NCBI GenBank assembly: GCA_003553225.1
Contig: PWDW01000190.1
Span: 1-64,000, forward strand
Length of the DNA: 64,000 nt
Direction of reading: 5' to 3'
DNA from: Halanaerobiaceae bacterium
GTDB lineage: Bacteria; Bacillota; Halanaerobiia; Halanaerobiales; Halarsenatibacteraceae
Each line of letters starts with the position of its first letter. Position 1 is the stretch's first letter. The notes under the pieces were generated by a model that searched no databases, was not told the DNA's origin, and worked only from the letters and a program-made list of their open reading frames with translations. The translations under genes and the position numbers were made by a program. Shown here piece by piece: positions 35,565-43,981 of the stretch.

Positions 35565-35930
35565 TTTTATAATTCTCCTCCATAACCGTTGGTAGATTTA
35601 AGTATATGTTGCTGTCAGCTGATATGAACATTTTGCTGCCCCTCATTTTATTCACATGGTTGGTCCAGCATTAGCGCATCGAGCGAGTCAAAGGACTCCA
35701 TCCTCGCATTGAGAGAAAGAAGACTAATAACGAAATTTCTGTTTCACCTTCCGCTCGTCACGACTGCGACTCGCTCCCGGTACTAGGACCTGAGGACCAT
35801 CGGAACTAAGTTAAATTTAGTTTCTTCTTGACCGAAAGAGAAGATGGAAATTAGTCCCTTTCTTAAATACAGCAACAGAAACCTGTTTCCTTACTTTTCA
35901 CCAGTGGAAGTGGATATAATCCGCTTTCTC
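35565..35930 (+). repeat. Dispersed intergenic repeat (family A, fullest copy)
   Basis: A roughly 360-base element holding both parts seen elsewhere. Its left part matches 34605-34870 and 59020-59085; its right part (GTTTCACCTTCCGCTCGTCA through GAGAAGATGGAAATTAGTCC to CACCAGTGGAAGTGG) matches, inverted, 56497-56720 and 47482-47528. The middle (about 35750-35815) is more GC-rich and can form local hairpins. No open frame is shared by copies, so it looks non-coding. It accounts for most of the 600-base gap 35436-36036. Confidence 0.8.
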
Positions 35931-36036
35931 TCTATTGCATTTAAAAAGGCCAATAATATACCTCAAACATAAGGAATTATAAATGATTATTAACAATAAA
36001 CAGAATAAAGAGAAAAAAACTGCAGTTGAGTTATCC

Positions 36037-36630
36037 TTACCTGACGATTTTCTGCCAGTATGCATATACTTTGTTTTTTAGCTCCTCTCTGCTGCCGCAG
36101 TTTCTTATAACCACATCAGCCTGAACCTTTTTTTCTTCCAGCGGCATTTGTGTATCTATACGGCTGCAGGCTTCAGCCCGGGAAAGATTATCTCTTCTGA
36201 CCAGCCTTTCTATCTGAGTCTCTCGATCACAGTAAACCACCCATATCTGGTCCATCATATTCTCCATACCCACCTCAAAAAGAAGTGGGGCCTCAACCAC
36301 AATCACCTCTTTTTTTCTCTCATCCTGCAGTTCACCAATTTTTTCTTTAATCTTTTTTATAATCAGGGGATGGGTTATCTCTTCCAGCTGTTTTCGCTTT
36401 TTTTTATCTGAAAAAATAATTTCACCCAGCCGGCTGCGGTCGATTTTCTGCTCCTCAGTTAAGATATCTTCTCCAAACTGTTCCCAAACCTTCCGGTAAG
36501 CCTCCTGACCGGGGGCCATGATTTCCCGGGACACCTGATCGGCACTGATAACTCTGGCCCCCAGCTCTTTAAGATAACAGGCTGCCGTTGTTTTTCCTGA
36601 TGCAATACCACCGGTCAATCCAATAATCAA
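36037..36630 (-). CDS. coaE: Dephospho-CoA kinase
   Basis: A 197-residue P-loop kinase that makes CoA from dephospho-CoA and ATP. GLTGGIASGKTTA is the P loop; ISADQVSREIM, ITHPLII, VEAPLLFE and VYCDRETQIERL are the conserved family blocks. The gene is the last of a block read in the order rseC, polA, mutM, coaE; the polA-mutM-coaE order is common in Firmicutes. Confidence 0.96.
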   Translation of the reverse strand: MIIGLTGGIASGKTTAACYLKELGARVISADQVSREIMAPGQEAYRKVWEQFGEDILTEEQKIDRSRLGEIIFSDKKKRKQLEEITHPLIIKKIKEKIGELQDERKKEVIVVEAPLLFEVGMENMMDQIWVVYCDRETQIERLVRRDNLSRAEACSRIDTQMPLEEKKVQADVVIRNCGSREELKNKVYAYWQKIVR

Positions 36631-36658
36631 AATAATCCCCCTTAATTTTTTGGTTCCT

Positions 36659-37483
36659 TTACTGCTGACAAACAGGACAGTAATGGGTAGCCCGTCCTCC
36701 TATTTTTTCCTTTATTATATCTGAGCTGCAGGCAGGACAGGATTCTCCACCCTTTTGATATACCTGTAATTTTTCCTGAAAACTACCCTGTTCACCATCA
36801 CAATTTACATAATCAGATACTGTAGTCCCACAAAATTTAATACCCCTCTGCAGAACCTCCTGTATAGCATAGTAAAGTTTTTTTATTTCAGTTTCTGATA
36901 GAGAATCAGCCTTTCTGTCGGGAGCTATTCCCGCTTCAAAAAGAATTTCATCAGTATATATATTTCCCAGACCGGCAATAAACTCCTGTTTCATCAGCAG
37001 GGGTTTGAGCTGACCTCTTCTATTGGCCAACAATTTAATAAATTTATCCAGAGTAAAATCAGACTCCAGAGGTTCAGGACCCAGCTGGACCAGGTTCCCG
37101 GCCTGCGTCCGGCTGGATTCATCAACCAGATATACCCGGCCAAACTTGCGTACATTATTAAATCGCAAATCTCGACCATCATCAAATCTGAAAATGACGT
37201 GAGTGTGTTTGGCAATTTCTTCCTTTCGATCTTTAATAAGCAGTTTACCGGTCATACGCAGATGAATAACCAGTTCCACTGCTCCGGTAAGTTTAATTAT
37301 AATAAACTTTCCTCTTCTTTTTAACCCCTCGATAATGAGATCTTCTGACCGTGATTTAAAAAGTTCGGGCTTCGGATAACCAACAATTTTGTTTTCCTGT
37401 ATTTCAGTTTCAATTATTCGGGCTCCCAGGATTCTGTCTTCCAGGCCGCGAACAACTGTTTCCACTTCGGGTAGTTCCGGCAT
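36659..37483 (-). CDS. mutM: Formamidopyrimidine-DNA glycosylase
   Basis: A 274-residue base-excision repair glycosylase/lyase for 8-oxoguanine and formamidopyrimidines. PELPEVETVVRGL gives the catalytic Pro after Met removal and the catalytic Glu; HLRMTGKL, the GLGNIYTDEILF helix-two-turn-helix and the C-terminal zinc finger (CPAC...CPVC) are all intact. GAGGTGGAG precedes the ATG. It follows polA by about 70 bases. Confidence 0.97.
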   Translation of the reverse strand: MPELPEVETVVRGLEDRILGARIIETEIQENKIVGYPKPELFKSRSEDLIIEGLKRRGKFIIIKLTGAVELVIHLRMTGKLLIKDRKEEIAKHTHVIFRFDDGRDLRFNNVRKFGRVYLVDESSRTQAGNLVQLGPEPLESDFTLDKFIKLLANRRGQLKPLLMKQEFIAGLGNIYTDEILFEAGIAPDRKADSLSETEIKKLYYAIQEVLQRGIKFCGTTVSDYVNCDGEQGSFQEKLQVYQKGGESCPACSSDIIKEKIGGRATHYCPVCQQ

Positions 37484-37552
37484 ATATTCTCCACCTCATA
37501 TGAAATTATATTTTTATCATGAATATTATCATAAATTTTTTTAAAACAGCAA

Positions 37553-40162
37553 TCAAATCTTATATTCGTGTTTATCACGTAAATTGGTTCCTGTCTCCAG
37601 ATCAACTACCAGAGGGACACTGAGTTCAACAGCTGCTTCCATATTTTCTTTAACCAGCCGGGCAGCAGAAGCCAGCTCTGCTTCGGGTACTTCCAGAACC
37701 AGTTCATCATGTATCTGCAGCAGCATCCGGGCTTTTAAATCAGTTTTTTTAAATGCTTCATAAACATCGATCATAGCTATTTTCATAATATCCGCCGCAC
37801 TACCCTGAATAGGGGTGTTTATTGCCGTTCTTTTGGCAAATGAGCGGCGGTGATAATTGCTGCTGTTAATTTCTGGAATATAACGTCGGCGGTTAAAAAT
37901 AGTAGTCACATATCCTTCTTTTTCCGCCCGGTCTACAATATCATCCATATATTTTTTTACCCCGGTGAATCTTTCAAAATATCGATTTATATACTCTTCG
38001 GCCTCCTGATTTGAGATATCAAGATCATCGGCCAGTCCATAGGCACTCATCCCATAGGCAATTCCAAAATTTATCACTTTCGCTTCTCGACGCATATCGG
38101 ATGTAACTTCACCGGGTTCAACCCCAAACACCTTACTGGCAGTTTCATTATGGATATCATGGCCCTTTTTAAAAGCTTCCTGAAGAGCTTCATCTTCACT
38201 GATATCGGCCAGTACTCTCAGCTCAACCTGAGAATAATCGGCGGCCAAAAGAACCCAATCCTCATTATTCGGGATAAAAGCTTTCCTGATTTCCCGACCT
38301 TCTTCTGTTCTGATAGGTATATTCTGCAGATTGGGATTGGTACTGCTCAATCTTCCGGTAGCCGTCACCATCTGATTAAAACTGGTATGAATTCTTTCTG
38401 TATCAGGATCAACCATCTCCGGCAGAGGATCTACATAGGTTGATTTAAATTTTGACCACTGCCGATAATCAATGATCAGGGGTACAATCTCATGTTTATC
38501 CTCAAGCTCTTCCAGCACATCAATACTAGTTGAATAACCGGTTTTGGTTTCTTTAATAACCGGTAGACCAAGTTTTTCAAAAAGTATCTCACCCAGCTGC
38601 TGAAAAGAGTTAATATTAAATTCTTCTCCGGCCAGTTCATGTACCTTCTCTGTAATAGTGGCCAGCTTTTGCTCATATTTACAGGATAATTTGTTTAAAA
38701 AATCAACATCCACCCGAACTCCATTGATCTCCATTTCAGCCAGAACATTTATTAAGGGAAGTTCAATATTATGATAAAGTTCCAGCAGCTCTTTTTCATC
38801 CAGTTCTTTCTGCATTTCCTGGCTGATCTGAAATAAATTTATTAGCATAAAGGCTGTTTTTTGTTTTTCATTTAAATCATCAAGAGCCACATTCAGTCTC
38901 TGTTCAAAAAGTTTTTCCCGGGAAGGAAGATTTTCTGAAGGATGCAGCAGATAATAGGCCAGAAGGGGATCAAATTCCAGTTTCGCAAGCTCGCTATTCT
39001 TTCTTTTAAAGTATATAGCCGTATTTTTGGCATTTAATAAATATAGTTTCAGATCCTGTTCTTTAACCAGGCCGGCAATTTCATCCAGATAATCCTGATC
39101 GGCACTTAACAGATATACACTCCCCTTTTTGTCGGCCAGCATAATATACTCTGCCCGGGAAAAAACAGGTTCCTGCTGGTCTTCAAGTCCAACCATAAGG
39201 GCCAGACTCTCTGTTTTTTCAAAAATAGAAATTAAATTCTGCAGTTCTTTTAACTCATTGATCCGGGTGATATTAATTTCTTCAGCAGATATTTCCTCCT
39301 GATCTTTGAATCTTTCCAGAAGACTTCCAAACTCCAGTTCTTCAAATAACTCAACCACTTCTTTTTGGTTTGGTTCTTCCCGGCGGCAGTCTTGCAGGTC
39401 TATCTCCAGGGGGATATCCACCAGTATTTGACCCAGATTCTTACTCATCCGGGCCTGCTCTGAATATTTTCTCAGATTCTCCCTGCGTTTTTCACCTGAA
39501 ATCTGATCAATATTATCCAGCACCTGTTCGATATCGGGATACTCCTGCAGTAATTTTCTGGCAGTCACCTTCCCTATACCCGGCACCCCGGGGATATCAT
39601 CAGAACTATCACCCATTAAACCTTTCATATCGGGTATCTGATCCGGTTTCAGTTCAAATTCTTCCTCCACCTGCCGGGGGTCGTATTCCTGGAGATCGGT
39701 AATCCCCTTTTTGGTATACAGGACATTAACCTTATCTGTAACCAGCTGCACCGTATCCCGGTCACCGGATACAATTTTCACCATAAAATCTTTTTTTTCA
39801 GCCTCCCGGGCCAGAGTACCGATCACATCATCGGCCTCATAGCCTTCTACTGAAAAAATTGGTATATTAAGTGCGGCCAGAACTTCTTTAATTTTTCCAA
39901 TCTGAGGTTTTAGATCCTCAGGCATTTCTTTTCGGGTTGATTTATAATCTTCATATTTATCATGCCGGAAAGTGGGCTCTTCCAGATCAAAGGCCACCGC
40001 AATGTATTCCGGGTCTTCTTCATCAAGAAGTTTAAAAAGCATTCTGCAGAAACCAAAAACAGAATTTGTCGGCTCACCTTTTGAATTGGTAAGAGGGGGT
40101 AAAGCATAGAAAGCACGGTGGGCCAGACTATGACCATCAAGAAGAAAAATTCTATCACTCAA
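37553..40162 (-). CDS. polA: DNA polymerase I, proofreading site lost
   Basis: About 869 residues. The 5'-nuclease domain comes first (FLLDGHSLAHRAFYALPPL; GDRDTVQLV; KGLMGDSSDDIPGVPGIG). The middle 3'-5' exonuclease-like domain lacks the DxE and later Asp residues: the strand reads SLALMVGLEDQQ. The polymerase domain keeps motif A DYSQVELRVLA, motif B RREAKVINFGIAYG and motif C QIHDELVLEV. It is therefore like Bst or Taq enzymes, without proofreading. The TTG at 40162 is preferred because GGGAG lies 9 bases before it. It overlaps the rseC-like gene by 8 bases. Confidence 0.97.
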   Translation of the reverse strand: MSDRIFLLDGHSLAHRAFYALPPLTNSKGEPTNSVFGFCRMLFKLLDEEDPEYIAVAFDLEEPTFRHDKYEDYKSTRKEMPEDLKPQIGKIKEVLAALNIPIFSVEGYEADDVIGTLAREAEKKDFMVKIVSGDRDTVQLVTDKVNVLYTKKGITDLQEYDPRQVEEEFELKPDQIPDMKGLMGDSSDDIPGVPGIGKVTARKLLQEYPDIEQVLDNIDQISGEKRRENLRKYSEQARMSKNLGQILVDIPLEIDLQDCRREEPNQKEVVELFEELEFGSLLERFKDQEEISAEEINITRINELKELQNLISIFEKTESLALMVGLEDQQEPVFSRAEYIMLADKKGSVYLLSADQDYLDEIAGLVKEQDLKLYLLNAKNTAIYFKRKNSELAKLEFDPLLAYYLLHPSENLPSREKLFEQRLNVALDDLNEKQKTAFMLINLFQISQEMQKELDEKELLELYHNIELPLINVLAEMEINGVRVDVDFLNKLSCKYEQKLATITEKVHELAGEEFNINSFQQLGEILFEKLGLPVIKETKTGYSTSIDVLEELEDKHEIVPLIIDYRQWSKFKSTYVDPLPEMVDPDTERIHTSFNQMVTATGRLSSTNPNLQNIPIRTEEGREIRKAFIPNNEDWVLLAADYSQVELRVLADISEDEALQEAFKKGHDIHNETASKVFGVEPGEVTSDMRREAKVINFGIAYGMSAYGLADDLDISNQEAEEYINRYFERFTGVKKYMDDIVDRAEKEGYVTTIFNRRRYIPEINSSNYHRRSFAKRTAINTPIQGSAADIMKIAMIDVYEAFKKTDLKARMLLQIHDELVLEVPEAELASAARLVKENMEAAVELSVPLVVDLETGTNLRDKHEYKI

Positions 40163-40622
40163 TATTGTCAACTCCCTTTTTTCTGCTAATAATATTTTTT
40201 ATCCGGGGACTAAACTCATCTTCATCTACCAGGCGATTATTGATAAATCTAATAACTAAAAATCCCAGACCCAGTCCCAGACCAGAACCCAGTACACCCC
40301 ATAATTCAGTACCATAAAGGGCTTCCAGTAAAAAATAACCGGAAAACATAGTCAGCAGAGGCAAAACATAGACCAAAAATGCGGATAAAACCAATTTTTT
40401 TTCTCCCATCTCCAGCACAATTTCCTGTCCGGGGTGGAAAGAAAAATTTTCAGCCTGTTCTTCTTTTTGCTGGTCTTTATTTATCTGTACATATTCTTCC
40501 TCCTTTTCTGAATCCAGGGCCAGCCCACAATTTTTATCACAGCTGCTGCATGCCGAATGACGTTCAATCCTGACCAGCAGGTGATCTTTATTATTTTCTA
40601 CAATAACCCCTTTTTCTTCCAT
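40155..40622 (-). CDS. RseC/MucC-like membrane protein
   Basis: A 155-residue protein of the SoxR-reducing/RseC family. The N-terminus VRIERHSACSSCDKNCGLA has the Cys cluster (CSSCDKNC), followed by a GQEIVLEMGEKKL beta stretch and two transmembrane helices (about 78-95 and 104-124). It may serve with Rnf-type electron transfer or redox sensing; this fits the other flavin/electron-transfer genes here, but the link is inference. It is translationally coupled to polA. Confidence 0.85.
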   Translation of the reverse strand: MEEKGVIVENNKDHLLVRIERHSACSSCDKNCGLALDSEKEEEYVQINKDQQKEEQAENFSFHPGQEIVLEMGEKKLVLSAFLVYVLPLLTMFSGYFLLEALYGTELWGVLGSGLGLGLGFLVIRFINNRLVDEDEFSPRIKNIISRKKGVDNIE

Positions 40623-40869
40623 CTTCTCACCCCAAAATCCTGATTATTAAAATCTTATATACAAACTTTTTCTTTATTTTTCTAGATAAATATGATAATA
40701 TAACTGAAAGATAAAGAATTAAATACAGAATACAAAACAGGATATAATAGATAGGATATAATAGAATATAATTACAGTTATATTTATTAGCTTATATATT
40801 TATTAGCTTAAAATTATTATATAAAACTTTGCCCATATAATCAATAAAATCCAGAGGAGGAACAACTTA

Positions 40870-41892
40870 ATGGGAAGTGTTAAAGATTTAATAACAATTG
40901 AAGAACCACAAGAAAAAGAAGCCGGTAAAGGAAGGTTTGTTTTTTCAGACCGTTATTCAGTTTTTGACTGGGGAGAAATGCCCGATCATATCCCCCATAA
41001 AGGAGCAGCCCTGTGTTTAATGACAGCTTTCTTTTTTGAAAAACTGGAAAACCAGGGGCTTAAAACTCATTACCGTGGTCTTGTTGAAAACGATGAAGTA
41101 AAAAAAATTGATGAGCTGCAGGCACCATCCGGAATTATGGAAGTACAGCTGGTTAATGTCCTGGAACCGGAATACAAAAATGGTACCTATGATTATTCAA
41201 TCTATGACGGCAGTCAGAAAAACTGTTTAATCCCTTTAGAAATAATTTACCGTAATACACTACCGGAAAATTCAAGTTTTCGCCGCCGGGCTGAAAATGG
41301 TGAAATAGACATTAAGGACTATGGGCTCCAGGAATTACCGGAACCGGGAGTAACCCTGGATGAGCCTATTTTTGATGTATCCACCAAACTGGAAGCCTCT
41401 GACCGCTACATAAGCTGGCAGGAAGCTCGCGAAATCGCCGGTCTGACTCAAGAAGAATACACCACAATACAAAATACATTAAACAAAGTTAACCAGACAA
41501 TTACCCGGGAGGTAAAAAAAGCCGGACTCCAAAACCTGGATGGAAAAATTGAACTGGCTTTTGATAAAAACAGAAATATCATGGTTGTAGATGCCGTAGG
41601 CACCCCCGATGAATGCCGCTTTTCTTATGAAGGGTTTAGTATCAGTAAAGAAGCTGTACGTAAATATTACCGGGGCACAGAATGGCAAAAAGAAGCAGAA
41701 CAGGCCAAAAAAACCGGTGAAGCTGAATGGAAAAAACAGGTCAGTACAAAACCGGATTCCCTGCCGGAAAAAGTACTGCAGCTGGCATCAGATATTTACA
41801 AAGAATGTGCCAATCAGGTAACCGGCCGGGAATGGTTTGCGGACACTCCCTCTTTTTTAGAATTAAAAAAACAGTATAAGAAATTAGTCTAA
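40870..41892 (+). CDS. purC: SAICAR synthase-like protein, long form
   Basis: A 340-residue member of the phosphoribosylaminoimidazole-succinocarboxamide synthase family. GKGRFVFSDRYSVFDWGEMPDHIPHKG and the RNTLPENSSFRRR and EASDRYIS blocks, with AFDKNRNIMVVDAVGTPDECRF (metal-binding Asp), follow the PurC order. It is about 100 residues longer than the usual bacterial enzyme, chiefly in the C-terminal half. It stands apart from any pur operon. GAGGAGGAACAACTT precedes the ATG, and no purine riboswitch was recognised upstream. Confidence 0.85.
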   Translation: MGSVKDLITIEEPQEKEAGKGRFVFSDRYSVFDWGEMPDHIPHKGAALCLMTAFFFEKLENQGLKTHYRGLVENDEVKKIDELQAPSGIMEVQLVNVLEPEYKNGTYDYSIYDGSQKNCLIPLEIIYRNTLPENSSFRRRAENGEIDIKDYGLQELPEPGVTLDEPIFDVSTKLEASDRYISWQEAREIAGLTQEEYTTIQNTLNKVNQTITREVKKAGLQNLDGKIELAFDKNRNIMVVDAVGTPDECRFSYEGFSISKEAVRKYYRGTEWQKEAEQAKKTGEAEWKKQVSTKPDSLPEKVLQLASDIYKECANQVTGREWFADTPSFLELKKQYKKLV

Positions 41893-41898
41893 AGCTTC

Positions 41899-41949
41899 AG
41901 GGGCCCTTTCCCGTTATTGTAAACTATCGGGGAGGACCCCTTCTTTTTA
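41899..41949 (+). terminator. Terminator after the purC-like gene
   Basis: GGGG and the CTTTCCCG segment pair with CGGGGAGGA and CCCC around an AT loop, followed by TTCTTTTTAA. It lies just past the purC-like stop between converging genes. Confidence 0.75.
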
Positions 41950-41961
41950 ATCATCTCAACA

Positions 41962-42948
41962 TTAGGCTGCATTAATACTGCCATTAACCGTTTCCAGTTT
42001 ACAGTTCAGCTGCTCGGGGCCAGCTTTAACTTTGTTTTCAACAATAAAGTGTTTTTCAGCTCTTTCTATCGTTTTTTGGCTGTACTCGGGATTATCTAAA
42101 CCCACACTAATACGGCCCAGCCGGGTCTGCATATCCAGTCTGGATGAAATTTTATCAGGTACACTTATTTTTATACTCCCATTTTTGGAACTTAAATCGA
42201 TTTCCCCGGATTGATCATTCTCCGCTATACATTTTATACTCCCATTTTTTGTGGTTCCTTTTATTCTTTCCGCCCGACCCCGGAAAAATATTGAACCGTT
42301 TTTGGTCTCTAATTCGTGCTGAGTACCTGATATGTCGGAAAGATTTATACTTCCATTTTTGGTTGTTAACTGACTTTTCAGAATGGAAATCTGTTTAATA
42401 TTTAAAGAACCATTTTTGCTATTTAAAAATAAATTATACTTTCCGTTTTCCGGTATGAATAAATTGATGGTTCCTGATTTAATTTCCTCGCGGCCTGAAA
42501 AAGAGAGCAGCCCTTTACTTCCATCAAAACTTAAAGCATCAGCAAAATATTCTTCAGCTTCACTTTGTTCTTCAGTGTCGATTCTTAGTTCAGCTCTGCA
42601 GATGATATTTTCCTTTTTATGCCCGGTTATATTTATACCTATATTTTTGATTTCCATCTCAATATTCATAGCTTCCAGATCATACCCACCCTCAATTTCT
42701 CTTTCCAGCAGATATTTACTGCCCTTATTGCCTATTGAACTGTTGGACATAAAATTATTAACCAGAGTAGAAATGGTACTGCCCAGACTGGAAAAATCAA
42801 GATGGAGAGAATCAGCATCTGAATGAACACTGTTTTCTTCTGCTTTATTTTCTGATTGATCAAGAGCTGAGAGTAGACTTTCAGCTTCCCCGGAACTTAT
42901 TTTATTATCCCGAACCATTTGTTTGATTTTTTCCCGTTCTTTTTGCAC
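41962..42948 (-). CDS. DUF4097-type beta-helix repeat protein (YvlB-like)
   Basis: A 328-residue protein from a GTG start (GGAGGAAATTAAA before it). Residues about 1-35 form a SHOCT-like helical segment (IKQMVRDNKISSGEAESLLSAL). The C-terminal two thirds is a beta-repeat: K/KNGSI or KNGSL recurs about every 20 residues (SKNGSL, TKNGSI, TKNGSI, TKNGSI, SKNGSI, then VNGSI), as in DUF4097 right-handed beta-solenoids. There is no signal peptide or membrane helix, so it is probably cytoplasmic. It is the last gene of a three-gene operon. Confidence 0.85.
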   Translation of the reverse strand: MQKEREKIKQMVRDNKISSGEAESLLSALDQSENKAEENSVHSDADSLHLDFSSLGSTISTLVNNFMSNSSIGNKGSKYLLEREIEGGYDLEAMNIEMEIKNIGINITGHKKENIICRAELRIDTEEQSEAEEYFADALSFDGSKGLLSFSGREEIKSGTINLFIPENGKYNLFLNSKNGSLNIKQISILKSQLTTKNGSINLSDISGTQHELETKNGSIFFRGRAERIKGTTKNGSIKCIAENDQSGEIDLSSKNGSIKISVPDKISSRLDMQTRLGRISVGLDNPEYSQKTIERAEKHFIVENKVKAGPEQLNCKLETVNGSINAA

Positions 42949-42971
42949 TTTAATTTCCTCCTTTTGAATAT

Positions 42972-43337
42972 TTACTCCACTTTGATAATTACTCTGTCTT
43001 CACCATCTTCTATTCGAACCAGTTCTCCGGCTTCTTCCAGTTCATCAATTGAAGACAGCAGCTGATCCAGGTCAATATCTTCCTTTATTAAAGTTTCTTT
43101 GGCTGAAGAGGGAATAAATTTGAGTAAGCCCCGGGCCAGCCCCAGTGGTAAGGTAATATTGACCTTTTCACTTTCATCTTCACTAACCAGAATTTTGAGG
43201 GATTTTTTCTTTCTACCCCCGGAAACCTGGGGTTTGACTTCTCCCTCACCCAGTGATTTTAATAACTCTTCAGCCTCCTCGGTGTTAATTTTTCCCTGTT
43301 CCAGCATTTCCAGAATCCTCATTCTCTCTTCACTCAT
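42972..43337 (-). CDS. SHOCT-like/YvlB N-terminal domain protein
   Basis: A 121-residue acidic protein. MRILEMLEQGKINTEEAEELLKSL is a SHOCT-like element, the same type that begins the next gene. The rest has VNITLPLGLARGLLKFIP and LDQLLSSIDELEEAGELVRI, as in short companions of DUF2089 operons. AGAGGAGG precedes the ATG. Its role is unknown; shared SHOCT-like ends suggest the operon's products oligomerise together. Confidence 0.8.
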   Translation of the reverse strand: MSEERMRILEMLEQGKINTEEAEELLKSLGEGEVKPQVSGGRKKKSLKILVSEDESEKVNITLPLGLARGLLKFIPSSAKETLIKEDIDLDQLLSSIDELEEAGELVRIEDGEDRVIIKVE

Positions 43338-43350
43338 TTTTGCTCCTCCT

Positions 43351-43728
43351 CTATAAATTTTTTAGTTCTTCTGCTGCTTGTTGGGGATCAATTTCTCCTT
43401 TTTCCAGCCTATCCAGGAGATTATTTCTTTTTTCATCTCTTTCTCTTCTGGACATTCCGGGCTGTTCAAAACCCAGACTAGAGATCAGGTTATCAAGTTT
43501 ACTGCGTACTGTGGGATAAGACATGTCCAGTTCTTTCTCCACTTCTTTTATACTGCCCCGGGAACCGATAAAAATCTTTAAAAATTCCAGCTGGTCGGGG
43601 GTTAACTGAAACAAATCATCCAGTTCAAAATCTCCTCTGATTTCGGTGCCACATCTTCTGCATTCCATACCGGTTACTTTTAGCTGACCCGAACAGGCGG
43701 GACACTTTTGTGGTATCTTCTGGCTCAT
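43351..43728 (-). CDS. DUF2089 zinc-ribbon/HTH regulator
   Basis: A 125-residue protein. An N-terminal zinc ribbon (CPAC...CRRC, residues 9-27) is followed by a helix-turn-helix region (QLEFLKIFIGSRGSIKEVEKE, then LDMSYPTVRSKLDNLI) and a SHOCT-like tail. It is the first gene of the operon and could be its autoregulator. AAAGGAGGAG precedes the ATG. Confidence 0.88.
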   Translation of the reverse strand: MSQKIPQKCPACSGQLKVTGMECRRCGTEIRGDFELDDLFQLTPDQLEFLKIFIGSRGSIKEVEKELDMSYPTVRSKLDNLISSLGFEQPGMSRRERDEKRNNLLDRLEKGEIDPQQAAEELKNL

Positions 43729-43752
43729 TGTGGTCTCCTCCTTTCATTTCAA

Positions 43753-43781
43753 ATTATATACTCTTTCTTTAATATTGTCAA
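43753..43781 (-). promoter_or_regulatory. Perfect-consensus promoter of the DUF2089 operon
   Basis: On the minus strand TTGACA (43776-43781), 17 bases, TATAAT (43753-43758), an exact sigma-A match. The start would be near 43746, leaving a leader of about 18 bases that contains little beyond the ribosome binding site. Confidence 0.85.
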
Positions 43782-43863
43782 GTACTTTTTTAATTATTTT
43801 TATTTTTTAGCTCATTTTATTATATTTTTTAATATTTATATTAATTTTATTTATTTTATGAGG

Positions 43864-43905
43864 CAAAAAAAATAACCCCATCCTCCATACTGCTCCAGAC
43901 GGGGT
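43864..43905 (-). terminator. Terminator of the threonine synthase gene
   Basis: On the minus strand ACCCCGTC pairs (one mismatch) with GATGGGGT, followed by TATTTTTTTTGCC. It lies about 75 bases past the thrC stop. Confidence 0.75.
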
Positions 43906-43981
43906 CTTTATTTATCTATTTGGCTGAAAATTAAATATCAAAATCCCAAAATCAGATCTCATAAACCTACCATATATTAAC

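Noticed and set aside
40640-40869. Upstream region of the purC-like gene considered for a purine riboswitch
   Set aside because: No conserved TATA-loop-loop pattern or paired P1 was seen; only AT-rich repeats (ATATAATAGA, TTATTAGCTTA).
42100-42480. Repeated DNA segments with a spacing of about 60-70 bases, considered as CRISPR or tandem repeat
   Set aside because: They encode the (K)NGS(I/L) turns of the DUF4097 solenoid; spacing and sequence follow the protein repeat, and the intervals are coding.
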